From contig JAHFFS010000002.1 of NCBI GenBank assembly GCA_023247815.1, forward strand, positions 1 to 24,917: a stretch of 24,917 nt of DNA, in the 5' to 3' direction. A program made the position numbers and the translations under genes. Below are positions 1-7,795 of the stretch, in pieces. The stretch is from Candidatus Omnitrophota bacterium (GTDB lineage: Bacteria > Omnitrophota > Gorgyraeia > Zapsychrales > JANLHA01). Position 1 is the stretch's first letter, and every line of letters starts with the position of its first letter. Below the pieces are notes generated by a model. The model was not told the DNA's origin, made no database searches, and saw nothing but the letters and a program-made list of their open reading frames with translations.

Positions 1-44
1 TGAACAAGGGAAGTTGTAGTTGGCTGCGGCAATCATTCCTTTTC

Positions 45-73
45 TTGCAAAAAGAAATCGGACAAATTATAAT
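45..73 (+). promoter_or_regulatory. Sigma70-type promoter of glgC
   Basis: The -35 box TTGCAA (45-50) and a perfect -10 box TATAAT (68-73) are separated by exactly 17 bases. Transcription would start near position 80, giving a leader of about 20 bases that carries the AAGGAAGG Shine-Dalgarno before the glgC ATG. Bases 1-44 hold nothing else recognisable; the TGA at 1-3 could be the stop of an upstream gene, but this cannot be tested here. Confidence 0.75.
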
Positions 74-102
74 ATTTCAGCTTTTTTAAAGGAAGGAAGT
101 TT

Positions 103-1311
103 ATGCGAGAGGTCTTGACTTTCATTTTAGCCGGTGGCAAGGGCGAGCGGCTCAATCCGTTAACGCGGGATCGGGCGAAGCCCGCTGTTCCCTTCGGCGG
201 TGTCTATCGGATTGTTGATTTTACATTGAGCAATTGCATCAATTCCGGTCTGCGTCGGGTCTATCTGCTCATCCAATACAAATCGTTTTCCCTGCAGAAG
301 CATCTTTTATCCGGTTGGGACGTGGTTTCCAATCAGTTGGGTGAATTCATCGACGTCATTCCCGCGCAGCAACGGATCAATTCGGATTGGTATAAGGGAA
401 CGGCTGACGCGATTTACCAAAATATCTACGCGATCCAGGACCAGAACCCGGCCATGATTTTGATCTTGGCGGGCGACCACATTTATAAAATGAACTATCA
501 GCAGATGATCAAGTCTCATCAGGAACAGAAGGCGGATATGACGGTGGCTTGCATCCCAATGCCCGTTGAGACATCTTTGAATTTCGGAGTGGTTGAAGTC
601 GATGACCAGAACCGTATTTGCGGCTTTCAAGAAAAACCTAAAAAGCCGCGGACTATTCCCGGACAGCCAGATAAAATTTTTGCCTCGATGGGAATTTATT
701 TGTTCAATAAAGATGTGCTTTTGTCCGAGCTGGAGACCGACGCGCGGACGTCGTTTTCGGAACATGATTTTGGCAAGAACGTAATTCCGCAAATGGTCAA
801 AAATCAACGCAACGTCCTTGTTTACAATTTTGTCGATAAGGAAAGGTGTCCTTATTGGCGGGACATTGGGACCCGCGACGCGTATTATCAGGCGAACATG
901 GATTTGCTTGGGCCCCGTCCAGCATTTGATTTGTATGACCGGAAATGGCCGGTCCGGACTTTTCATGAACAGCAGCCGCCCATTCGGACCATGACGGCGA
1001 ATGACGGGAAATCTGGTGTTGTCATCAATTCGTTGATCGCGGGAGGCTGTACTCTTAAAGGGGCGGATGTCATTCATTCGGTTTTGTCATCCAATGTCCT
1101 TGTCGACGAATACGCGGTCGTGACCAATTCCATCCTGATGGACAATGTGGTGATCGGTCATCACGCGAAAATTAAAAACGCGATTTTGGATAAGGAAGTG
1201 GTTGTTTCTCCGTATGCCGAAGTCGGGTATGATCCGGAAGCAGACCGCAAACGTTTTGAGATGACCGCATCAGGGGTTGTCATTATTTCTAAACGCACTC
1301 GGGTTGAATAA
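103..1311 (+). CDS. glgC: Glucose-1-phosphate adenylyltransferase (ADP-glucose pyrophosphorylase)
   Basis: Makes ADP-glucose from glucose 1-phosphate and ATP, the committed step of bacterial glycogen synthesis, in the cytoplasm. The 402-residue protein has the usual family length. The nucleotide-binding loop LAGGKGERLNPLT is at residues 9-21, followed by the RAKPAVPFGG segment. The catalytic Asp lies in AGDHIYKMNY (D125), and the sugar-phosphate region has GVVEVD and FQEKP. The C-terminal third contains the hexapeptide-like repeats of a left-handed beta-helix. The start is well set by AAGGAAGG 7 bases before the ATG and by the promoter upstream. No other glycogen gene is in the window, so it may be monocistronic or share a transcript with fabV, which begins 23 bases later. 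Allosteric regulation is expected for the family but cannot be read from sequence. Confidence 0.96.
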   Translation: MREVLTFILAGGKGERLNPLTRDRAKPAVPFGGVYRIVDFTLSNCINSGLRRVYLLIQYKSFSLQKHLLSGWDVVSNQLGEFIDVIPAQQRINSDWYKGTADAIYQNIYAIQDQNPAMILILAGDHIYKMNYQQMIKSHQEQKADMTVACIPMPVETSLNFGVVEVDDQNRICGFQEKPKKPRTIPGQPDKIFASMGIYLFNKDVLLSELETDARTSFSEHDFGKNVIPQMVKNQRNVLVYNFVDKERCPYWRDIGTRDAYYQANMDLLGPRPAFDLYDRKWPVRTFHEQQPPIRTMTANDGKSGVVINSLIAGGCTLKGADVIHSVLSSNVLVDEYAVVTNSILMDNVVIGHHAKIKNAILDKEVVVSPYAEVGYDPEADRKRFEMTASGVVIISKRTRVE

Positions 1312-1334
1312 AAATAAATGAGGTATCAACGCGA

Positions 1335-2546
1335 ATGATCGTCAAACCAAAGATCCGCGGTTTTATTTGTACCACCGCCCACCCTCGAGGCTGCGCTCAG
1401 AACGTCAAAGAGCAGATGGCTTATGTGCGAAAAATGGGTCCGATTGCTAAAGGGCCGAAAAAAGTTTTGATTGTTGGGTCTTCAACCGGATATGGCCTAT
1501 CATCGCGCATTGTCACGGCCTTTGGCTGCCAAGCAGCGACTGTTGGAGTGTTTTTCGAAAAGCCGGCGGAAAACAACAAAAGGACCGCGTCGGCGGGATG
1601 GTATAATTCCGCGGCCTTTGAACAAGAAGCGCGGGCCGCGGGGCTGTACGCGAAAAGCATCAATGCCGATGCCTTTTCAGATGAGGCCAAACAAAAAATC
1701 GTTGAAATTGTCCAGCAGGATTTGGGCCCTTTGGATATGGTCATCTACAGTTTGGCATCTCCCCGTCGTCGACATCCGAAAACCGGTAAAGTGTCAAAGT
1801 CGATTTTAAGGCCGCGCGACATTCCCTTCACCAACAAATCCATTGATATGGATAAAAATGAAATTGAGACCGTGACGTTGCCGCCGGCGACCGAAGAAGA
1901 AATCCAGCAGACCGTAGACGTGATGGGCGGGGAAGATTGGCAGATGTGGATCGAGGCTTTGGCGCGAGCCAATCTTTTGGCCGATGGATTTTTAACGATC
2001 GCCTATTCTTACGTCGGTCCGGAACTGACACACGCTGTTTATCGGCATGGGACCATTGGGGCGGCCAAAGATCATTTGGAGGCGACCGCGAAAGCGTTGG
2101 ATAAACGTTTGAGCAAATATCATGGCCATGCCTATGTCTCGGTGAATAAGGCCTTGGTCACCCAGTCCAGTTCGGCTATTCCGTTCATTCCCCTCTATTT
2201 CATTTTATTGGCGAAGGTGATGAAGGAAAAAGGCCTGCATGAAGACTGCATTCAGCAGATTTATCGTTTGTTTGCTGAGCGGCTTTATAACGGTAAAGCG
2301 GTTCCGGTTGACGAAGCGGGGCGGATCCGGGTGGATGACCGGGAAATGCGGTCGGATGTTCAAGTTGAGGTACAGAAATTATGGAAGCAGGTCGCCAATG
2401 AGAACCTCTATCAAATTTCAGACTTGAAAGGTTATCACGAAGATTTTTTAAGGCTTTTTGGTTTTGGTTTGCAAGGTGTCGATTATGAAGCGGACGTTCC
2501 TATCGAAACCCCGCCTTTCATGGAAGTGGCGTCTCCAACGGATTGA
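1335..2546 (+). CDS. fabV: Trans-2-enoyl-ACP/CoA reductase, FabV/TER type
   Basis: NADH-dependent reductase for the last step of each fatty acid elongation cycle, or for crotonyl-CoA reduction in the TER branch. It is one of the alternatives to FabI. The 403-residue length fits FabV. The protein opens with the family signature MIVKPKIRGFICTTAHPRGC, then a Rossmann dinucleotide loop VGSSTGYGLSSRI near residue 47. The active site is the FabV-specific Tyr-x8-Lys motif, Y236 to K245, rather than the Tyr-x6-Lys of FabI. The ATG has only a weak GAGG about 11 bases upstream. Whether this copy acts on acyl-ACP or acyl-CoA is not decidable from sequence; the acyl carrier protein gene downstream makes fatty acid synthesis the likelier role. 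FabV enzymes are known for low triclosan sensitivity. Confidence 0.94.
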   Translation: MIVKPKIRGFICTTAHPRGCAQNVKEQMAYVRKMGPIAKGPKKVLIVGSSTGYGLSSRIVTAFGCQAATVGVFFEKPAENNKRTASAGWYNSAAFEQEARAAGLYAKSINADAFSDEAKQKIVEIVQQDLGPLDMVIYSLASPRRRHPKTGKVSKSILRPRDIPFTNKSIDMDKNEIETVTLPPATEEEIQQTVDVMGGEDWQMWIEALARANLLADGFLTIAYSYVGPELTHAVYRHGTIGAAKDHLEATAKALDKRLSKYHGHAYVSVNKALVTQSSSAIPFIPLYFILLAKVMKEKGLHEDCIQQIYRLFAERLYNGKAVPVDEAGRIRVDDREMRSDVQVEVQKLWKQVANENLYQISDLKGYHEDFLRLFGFGLQGVDYEADVPIETPPFMEVASPTD

Positions 2547-2552
2547 TTCATC

Positions 2553-2571
2553 ATTGGGGGACAGCCCCAAT
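2553..2571. repeat. Short palindromic GGGACAG repeat, copy A (after fabV)
   Basis: A perfect inverted repeat: ATTGGGG (2553-2559), a 5-base loop GACAG, and CCCCAAT (2565-2571), starting 7 bases after the fabV stop. No T-run follows, so it is not a canonical intrinsic terminator. It matches the outer part of the longer copies at the ends of smc, ruvC and cmk. It looks like a shortened form in which the segment between two direct GACAG repeats has been deleted. A related GGACACCGTCC sequence occurs at about 2657-2667. Confidence 0.6.
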
Positions 2572-2572
2572 T

Positions 2573-2649
2573 AAGTTTCAAGTCTCATGTCTCATGTTGC
2601 AGGTCTCAAGTCATTTGTAACTGGAGACTTGGTGCTTGGGACTTGTTAC
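2573..2649. repeat. Heptanucleotide repeat array with inverted halves
   Basis: Eleven consecutive 7-base units fill this stretch in perfect register. The left half is AAGTTTC, AAGTCTC, ATGTCTC, ATGTTGC, AGGTCTC, AAGTCAT. After a centre at TTGTAAC come TGGAGAC, TTGGTGC, TTGGGAC, TTGTTAC. The right-half consensus TTGAGAC is a rotation of the reverse complement of the left-half unit AAGTCTC, so the array can fold on itself. The core stem is CAGGTCTCAAGT pairing with ACTGGAGACTTG, 11 of 12 pairs including one G-T, around an 8-base loop. It is noncoding and lies between fabV and the ACP promoter. Function unknown. Confidence 0.7.
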
Positions 2650-2687
2650 TTTCCAAGGACACCGTCCTCAATTTTTGATATATTGTA

Positions 2688-2716
2688 TTGACAATCAGTG
2701 CTTATTTTAATAGTTT
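2688..2716 (+). promoter_or_regulatory. Probable sigma70-type promoter of the acyl carrier protein gene
   Basis: A perfect -35 box TTGACA (2688-2693) is followed, 17 bases later, by TAGTTT (2711-2716), a weak -10 match. The predicted start near 2723 leaves a leader of about 14 bases with AAAGGG as ribosome binding site ahead of the ATG at 2737. It suggests that the ACP gene is transcribed independently of fabV. Confidence 0.5.
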
Positions 2717-2736
2717 AAAAGAATAAAGGGTTAACA

Positions 2737-2997
2737 ATGGTTAAAGACTTGCAAAAATTCAATGTGGAACAAGATATTCGCAATTTGGTCGCGGAAATTT
2801 TGGAGACCGAGCCGGAAAGCATCAAAGGCGATGCTAAGTTTGTCAAGGATCTGGGCATGGATTCCATGATGGCCTTGGAGATTCTGGCCGGGATCGAAAA
2901 GAAGTATAAGATCATCATCCCCGAGGAGATGCTGACCAAGTTCACGGATGTGGACACGACGGTTAATCTGGTCAAAGATTTAATGAAGAAGAAATAG
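2737..2997 (+). CDS. Acyl carrier protein
   Basis: An 86-residue acidic helical protein carrying the 4'-phosphopantetheine site in DLGMDSMMALEIL, with the modified serine at residue 43. This is the DSL-type motif with Met in place of Leu. The C-terminal helix IIIPEEMLTKFTDVDTTVNLV is typical of the family. It carries growing acyl chains as thioesters in the cytoplasm. Its neighbours are fabV upstream and smc downstream, not the usual fabD-fabG-fabF set. It could therefore be the general fatty-acid ACP or a specialised second ACP, and no symbol is assigned. The AAAGGG ribosome binding site and a dedicated promoter support the start. Confidence 0.9.
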   Translation: MVKDLQKFNVEQDIRNLVAEILETEPESIKGDAKFVKDLGMDSMMALEILAGIEKKYKIIIPEEMLTKFTDVDTTVNLVKDLMKKK

Positions 2998-3082
2998 CGA
3001 TTGTTTCAATTGACGACCTTAAGACCACCCAGGTCTTTCATGAGCATGGCCACTAGCACCGCAAAATATCACGAGACCTTTC

Positions 3083-6000
3083 ATGCATTTTAAAAAATTA
3101 GACGTTTTTGGATTCAAATCTTTTGCCGATAAGACGGTGCTCAATTTTGGCCCCGGTATCACCGCGATCATTGGACCAAACGGCTGCGGCAAGAGCAATG
3201 TCTTTGATGCCGTTCGCTGGGTTTTAGGAGAGCAGAGCAGCAAGGAGCTTCGGGGCGCTTCCATGGAAGACGTGATTTTTAACGGCACCGATCAAAAGCC
3301 CGCCCTTGGATTTGCCGAAGTGAGTCTGACCTTTTCCAACGAAGACAAGCAGCTGCCCATCGATTACAATGAAGTGACCGTCACCCGTCGACTTTTTCGT
3401 TCCGGAGAAAGTGAGTATCTGCTCAATCGCACCCAGGTTCGGCTCAAGGACATTGCCGAAATTTTTATGGGAACCGGCATCGGCGCCGAGGCTTATTCAT
3501 TGGTCCAGCAGGGGAAAGTCGATTTGGTTGTCAGTGCCAAACCAGAAGACCGGCGGATGATTCTGGATGAGGCCTCAGGGATCACAAAGTACAAAGCCAA
3601 AAAGCGCGAGGCGATCAATAAATTGAAAGATACCGAGGGGAATCTGTTACGTATCAACGATATCGTTACCGAAGTCAAACGGCAGATCTCTTCGCTCGAA
3701 CGACAGGCCAACAAGGCGCGAAAATATAAAGAAGAATTTGAACAGCTTAAAACTCAGGAGATCCTTCTAGCGCGGTTTGAGTTGAAGGACCTCCAGCAAA
3801 AAAGAGAAAAAATGCAGGAAGAGTTCTTGGCCTTGAAGGGCAAGGAAGAACAGCTTTTAACGGAAATCAAAGAATATACCGACCGGTTGGAGCATGAATC
3901 GCAGTATTTGGAAGGGCTGGAAGAAAAAGTGAACGAAACCAACGCGCAGGGGATCAAATTGGACGGCGAGATCGATATCCATAACCGGCAGATGGGGTTC
4001 AATGAGGAGCGTATTGAAAATTTGCGTGCTAACCAAGCGCGGATCAAAGAAAGTCAAAAGCAGCTTCAGGAGCGCTCGCAAAAACAGCAGGCCAGAATCG
4101 ATGAGGTCCAGCAGGCTTTAACTCAGATTGAAGCGGAGCACAGAAATGATTTAGATCAGATTCAAGAAAAAAAATCCGCCCTTGAAGAAATCGCGGCGTC
4201 CTTAAAGATGGCCGAGGCAATGATCAGGTCGGAAGAGGAAAAAATTTTAGAGATCACCTCGCATCAGGTCAACGTCAAGAACCGTTTGACCGAAACCATG
4301 AAAGATATGCAGGGGAATCTGGCCCGGCAGCGTCGTCTCGAACAAGAGCAGGAAAAAGTCTTGGAGGAAAAGGTCCAAGTGGACGGGAAGTTTAATGAGG
4401 TTTTGGCCAGGGTGCAATCGGTCCGTTTAAAAATTGAAGCCGTTAAAAATGAAATCGTCAGTGAGCAGGGACGCTTGAAGTCTCTAGACGAGGATTCGCA
4501 GAAATTGGAAAAAGGAATCGGCGATCTGGAACGGCGCAAACTTTTTTTAACATCGCAAAAAGAATTTATTGAAAAGCTCTCCGCGCAGTATCAGGACATT
4601 CCTGATCCGTTGGTTTTGGGACGTTTGTTTACAGTGAATCCTCCGGCGGAACATCACAACGGGATCATTGGCAAGGTGAAAGATGTTTTACCGGTCGGTC
4701 CGTTGAAATCCGCGGCCCTGCTTTCTCATTTCTCCGCGTCGGAAAAAATTTATGAGGTCGTGTGCGAAGCCAAGTTCGTTGAATTGGATCCGCAGCAGCT
4801 GGCACAGCAGATCGAAGCCGTGATCCAGGAGATCGAAAAGCAGTCGCTTTTGATGGCGCAGAAGCAAGAACAGATCCGAGTTCAGAGCGAAAAGATTGCA
4901 CTTCTGGAATCGGATTTTCATGAGCTGGAAAAATCCTGTTCGGTCTCGGAGGCGCAGCAAGGAGATGTTGACCATGAACTTTTAAAACTGCGGGATGAAC
5001 TGAAATTGGTCCATTCGGAAATCGAAGAGGTGAGAGGGAATTTGGGAAATCTGAAAAGGACGGAAGACGAACTTTCCCGACGGTTGGATTGTTCGAATCA
5101 GGAACTGCGATTTTGCCAGATCAAGATCAAGGAACAGCAGGAGGCGACGGATGCGAATGATAAAATTCGGGAGAGCCTGAATATCGCGATCGCGCAGATT
5201 CAGACCGAATTGGACGCGGTGGAAGAACGAAAGATTTCTTTGCAGGAAAGCATCGCGATGTTTGAGCAGGAACTCGAGAACTGCCGGCAGCAATCCCAGC
5301 AGTTTGAAACGGAGTTGCGGGGGCAGGACGCGAAAGCAGAAGAATATCGTCGCGATATCGAGGAGATTCAAAATGAGATTGAGCAGTTAAAAAGTGACAA
5401 AGAAGGGCTGCAATCGCTTCTTTTGGATCAGGAAAAGCAGAAGGCCGAGGTGGCGCAGCGGATCACGAGTCTGCGTTCCAATTTGAACGCTTATGACCGT
5501 GACCTCGATGAGATGAAAAGTTTTTCGCATCGGCAAGATCTTGAAGAGCAGGAATTGAATTTTAAAGCAAAAGAGATCCGTGATCGTTTATGGCAGACCT
5601 ATAAGATCGATATGGATCAGCCGACGGCACCATCGGCGCAGGGAGAAACAATCTCCGAGGCGCAGGCGCAACCCTTGAGTATCGATGAGCTGCAGATTTC
5701 GATCGAACGTCTGCGCAAGCGCTGTGAATCCTTTGGCGCGGTCAATCTGGTCGCGATTGAAGAATTTGAGGATCTGCGGGAACGGTTTGAATTTTTAACC
5801 AAGCAGCAAAGTGATCTGATTGAAGCCAAAGAATCGCTTCACCAAACGATCAGCAAAATCAACCGGCAGACGCGGCAGATGTTTATGGACACCTTCATCA
5901 AAGTCAGCGAAGAGTTTCGCATTTATTTTCGCATGTTGTTCGGCGGCGGTGAGGCCGAACTTGTGTTGATGGACCCGGAAAATGTTTTGGAGTGCGGGAT

Positions 6001-6373
6001 TGAGATTGTCGCACGTCCGCCCGGGAAAAAATTGCAGAGCATCAGTTTGCTTTCCGGCGGGGAAAAAACCTTAACGGCCATTGCCTTGATTTTTGGGGTC
6101 TTTAAAGTGAATCCCAGTCCTTTTTGCGTTCTCGACGAAATTGACGCTGCTTTGGATGAGGCCAATGTGGGACGGTTTGTCTACTTGCTCAAAGATTTCG
6201 CGAAGACCTCGCAGTTCATCGTGATTACGCACAATAAAAAAACCATGGCCAACGCCGATGTGCTGTACGGGATCACCATGCAGGAGACGGGAATTTCAAA
6301 ATTGGTGTCGGTCAAGTTTGATGAAGCGCCGCAAGAGAAGGAAGAGGAAGTTTCTGAAGCGGTAGGTGTTTGA
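3083..6373 (+). CDS. smc: Chromosome segregation ATPase Smc, with a much reduced hinge
   Basis: ATPase core of bacterial condensin, which loads on DNA with ScpA and ScpB to compact and separate chromosomes. The N-terminal head has Walker A GPNGCGKS (residues 31-38, K37) followed by VRWVLGEQSSKELRG. Two long heptad-rich coiled coils (about 165-500 and 571-930) flank the hinge. The C-terminal head has the ABC signature LSGGEK (990-995) and Walker B VLDEIDAALDEANV (D1018, E1019). At 1,096 residues it is about 90 shorter than typical Smc (around 1,190). The deficit falls in the hinge, about residues 505-570: only one GIIGKVKDVLPVG-like half is seen and the glycine-rich second half is missing. The ScpB partner is encoded at 17,471; ScpA is not in the window. 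The ribosome binding site is weak (GAGACC). Confidence 0.95.
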   Translation: MHFKKLDVFGFKSFADKTVLNFGPGITAIIGPNGCGKSNVFDAVRWVLGEQSSKELRGASMEDVIFNGTDQKPALGFAEVSLTFSNEDKQLPIDYNEVTVTRRLFRSGESEYLLNRTQVRLKDIAEIFMGTGIGAEAYSLVQQGKVDLVVSAKPEDRRMILDEASGITKYKAKKREAINKLKDTEGNLLRINDIVTEVKRQISSLERQANKARKYKEEFEQLKTQEILLARFELKDLQQKREKMQEEFLALKGKEEQLLTEIKEYTDRLEHESQYLEGLEEKVNETNAQGIKLDGEIDIHNRQMGFNEERIENLRANQARIKESQKQLQERSQKQQARIDEVQQALTQIEAEHRNDLDQIQEKKSALEEIAASLKMAEAMIRSEEEKILEITSHQVNVKNRLTETMKDMQGNLARQRRLEQEQEKVLEEKVQVDGKFNEVLARVQSVRLKIEAVKNEIVSEQGRLKSLDEDSQKLEKGIGDLERRKLFLTSQKEFIEKLSAQYQDIPDPLVLGRLFTVNPPAEHHNGIIGKVKDVLPVGPLKSAALLSHFSASEKIYEVVCEAKFVELDPQQLAQQIEAVIQEIEKQSLLMAQKQEQIRVQSEKIALLESDFHELEKSCSVSEAQQGDVDHELLKLRDELKLVHSEIEEVRGNLGNLKRTEDELSRRLDCSNQELRFCQIKIKEQQEATDANDKIRESLNIAIAQIQTELDAVEERKISLQESIAMFEQELENCRQQSQQFETELRGQDAKAEEYRRDIEEIQNEIEQLKSDKEGLQSLLLDQEKQKAEVAQRITSLRSNLNAYDRDLDEMKSFSHRQDLEEQELNFKAKEIRDRLWQTYKIDMDQPTAPSAQGETISEAQAQPLSIDELQISIERLRKRCESFGAVNLVAIEEFEDLRERFEFLTKQQSDLIEAKESLHQTISKINRQTRQMFMDTFIKVSEEFRIYFRMLFGGGEAELVLMDPENVLECGIEIVARPPGKKLQSISLLSGGEKTLTAIALIFGVFKVNPSPFCVLDEIDAALDEANVGRFVYLLKDFAKTSQFIVITHNKKTMANADVLYGITMQETGISKLVSVKFDEAPQEKEEEVSEAVGV

Positions 6374-6378
6374 GAAAC

Positions 6379-6413
6379 GACAGGTCCCGAAAGGGAAGCC
6401 CCCAGATTTTTTT
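6379..6413 (+). terminator. Probable intrinsic terminator of smc, repeat copy B
   Basis: TCCC-GAAA-GGGA forms a small stem with a GNRA tetraloop, extended by GG/CC pairs across a bulge, and a run of seven T (6407-6413) follows. It starts 6 bases after the smc stop and runs up to the stop codon of the convergent diguanylate cyclase gene. The sequence GACAGGTCCCGAAAGGGAAG followed by CCCCC resembles the repeat at the ends of ruvC and cmk. The stem is short, so terminator strength is uncertain. Confidence 0.5.
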
Positions 6414-7588
6414 CAAAAAGGACTTTCGCTGATACAGGTCTGATTTTTACCACTGAATTTGGCGATGTACATCGCGCGATCAGCCTTGGCAATGAGTTCT
6501 TCTTTATCTTTTGCGTCGTCGGGGAAGCTGGCCACACCAATGCTAACGGTCATTTTAAAATTATTTGGAAGTTTCCACTGCTTTTGCTCAATCTTGACTC
6601 TCAGCCGTTCCGCGATTTCGTAGCTTTGTTTTTTGTCACTGGCATCTAAGATCATGGCAAATTCTTCCCCGCCATACCGGCAGATCACATCATGTTCTCG
6701 CGAAAGTTCTTTGAGAATTTCTCCTATTTCACGAAGCACCTGATCTCCGGATTGATGGCCGTAGGTATCGTTCAGTTTCTTGAAGTCATCTAAGTCCATC
6801 AAGGCCAGGCTTAAAGGGGTTTGATTTTCTTCTGCCTTTTTGAAAAGGGTCGAGAGGGTATCCTGAAAATATCCGTGGTTCCAAAGTTGGGTGATCGGAT
6901 CGGTTTGGCTTTTTTGAACGATCATCTCATAGAGGTTGGAATTTTCAATCGCCAGACCAGCCTGATTGGCGAGCATGGTGAAAATGCGGATATCATCGTC
7001 GGTGATCGGTTTTTGGGTATAGATATTGTCGGCGATGATAAGGCCATTGACGTTGTCTTTGGCCTTGAGCGGCATGATGATCAATTCCTGGGTTTGAAAG
7101 GCCTGCAAGAGCGGATCGTTTTGAAATTGCGCGATGTCATTTTTCGTCAGATACCAAGAGGCGCCCCGATGGAAGGCCTGGCTTAAGAGATAGGGGGCCG
7201 TTGGGTCCAAGGGAAAGGTCAAGTCCTTGAATCGGTGAAAAAATTTCGATTCGGTCATGGTTAAAGTGACGTTTTCGGAACTGATCAAATCATCGAGTTT
7301 TTGCCGAGAGGCTTCAAGGGATGTCCAGATGGTATTGGCGTCTTCCCCGGATTCCGGACCGATGGCCATCTTGCATTCCAGGCAGCGGGTGTTAGGATTT
7401 TTTAGATAAAGGATCGCCCGGTTATACCCAAGTCCGGAGTGTGACGTGACCCCGGTCAGTATGATATAGAGAATGTTGTTAAGATGAAGGGTTGTCCTCA
7501 TGGCACAGCTTACTTCATAGAGGACGCTAAGCTCTCGAAAGGCTTGATCGCGTTGATGCTTGATTTCTTCTTCTTGAAAGGGTGTCAT
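6413..7588 (-). CDS. Diguanylate cyclase with N-terminal GAF domain
   Basis: Predicted to make cyclic di-GMP from two GTP in response to a signal sensed by the GAF domain. A short helical N-terminus (residues 1-25) leads into a GAF-like region (about 25-190) ending in DDDIRIFTMLANQAGLAIEN. A linker helix and a GGDEF domain follow, starting at DPITQLWNHGYFQ. The active site is RYGGEEF (G306-F310). The inhibitory I-site RxxD (R297-D300, REHD) sits exactly five residues before it, so product feedback is expected. There is no membrane segment, so it is cytoplasmic. It is the only minus-strand gene here, convergent with smc and divergent from the cvpA-like gene. The ligand of the GAF domain cannot be predicted. 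Confidence 0.93.
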   Translation of the reverse strand: MTPFQEEEIKHQRDQAFRELSVLYEVSCAMRTTLHLNNILYIILTGVTSHSGLGYNRAILYLKNPNTRCLECKMAIGPESGEDANTIWTSLEASRQKLDDLISSENVTLTMTESKFFHRFKDLTFPLDPTAPYLLSQAFHRGASWYLTKNDIAQFQNDPLLQAFQTQELIIMPLKAKDNVNGLIIADNIYTQKPITDDDIRIFTMLANQAGLAIENSNLYEMIVQKSQTDPITQLWNHGYFQDTLSTLFKKAEENQTPLSLALMDLDDFKKLNDTYGHQSGDQVLREIGEILKELSREHDVICRYGGEEFAMILDASDKKQSYEIAERLRVKIEQKQWKLPNNFKMTVSIGVASFPDDAKDKEELIAKADRAMYIAKFSGKNQTCISESPF

Positions 7589-7612
7589 ATTGTTTCGATT
7601 GAAATTTGTTAG

Positions 7613-7641
7613 ACCTTAGCATGTTCGCAAGAAAATGTCAA
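7613..7641 (-). promoter_or_regulatory. Promoter of the diguanylate cyclase gene
   Basis: Read on the minus strand, TTGACA (complement of 7636-7641) and TAAGGT (complement of 7613-7618) are spaced by exactly 17 bases. The start would be near 7606, giving a leader of about 18 bases before the ATG at 7588. The -10 box is imperfect. A second TATACT on the same strand, a little upstream, lacks a matching -35 box. Confidence 0.55.
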
Positions 7642-7739
7642 GAGCACCAGTATAACAGCGGCGGAAGATCAGACCCATAACTCTTTATTTATCATATAGT
7701 TATGCTTATAGAAAATGTTAAAAGATGGAAAGCGTTTTC

Positions 7740-7768
7740 TTGACACGGCTATTTGCATATGTTATACT
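7740..7768 (+). promoter_or_regulatory. Near-consensus sigma70 promoter upstream of the cvpA-like gene
   Basis: A perfect TTGACA (7740-7745), a 17-base spacer and TATACT (7763-7768) make one of the strongest promoters in the window. It overlaps any longer reading of the downstream gene that would begin at 7715, so translation must begin after it, at 7796. The start point is predicted around 7775, inside or beside the palindrome TTAACGTTAA (7776-7785). Confidence 0.8.
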
Positions 7769-7775
7769 TCATCGT

Positions 7776-7785
7776 TTAACGTTAA
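7776..7785. promoter_or_regulatory. Palindrome at the predicted transcription start (possible operator)
   Basis: TTAACGTTAA is a perfect 10-base palindrome placed 8 bases after the -10 box. That position is where a repressor could block initiation. It may also be chance in an AT-rich leader; no second copy was seen in the window. Confidence 0.3.
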
Positions 7786-7795
7786 CGATATCAAT

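Noticed and set aside
307..1077. A 256-codon minus-strand frame opposite glgC
   Set aside because: glgC is unambiguous and fills this region; long antisense frames are common opposite biased codons.
2573..2649. CRISPR array
   Set aside because: The units are 7 bases with no spacers and no cas genes are present.
7715..7795. N-terminal extension of the CvpA-like gene
   Set aside because: The extension runs through a near-perfect TTGACA-17-TATACT promoter, so it would not be transcribed.
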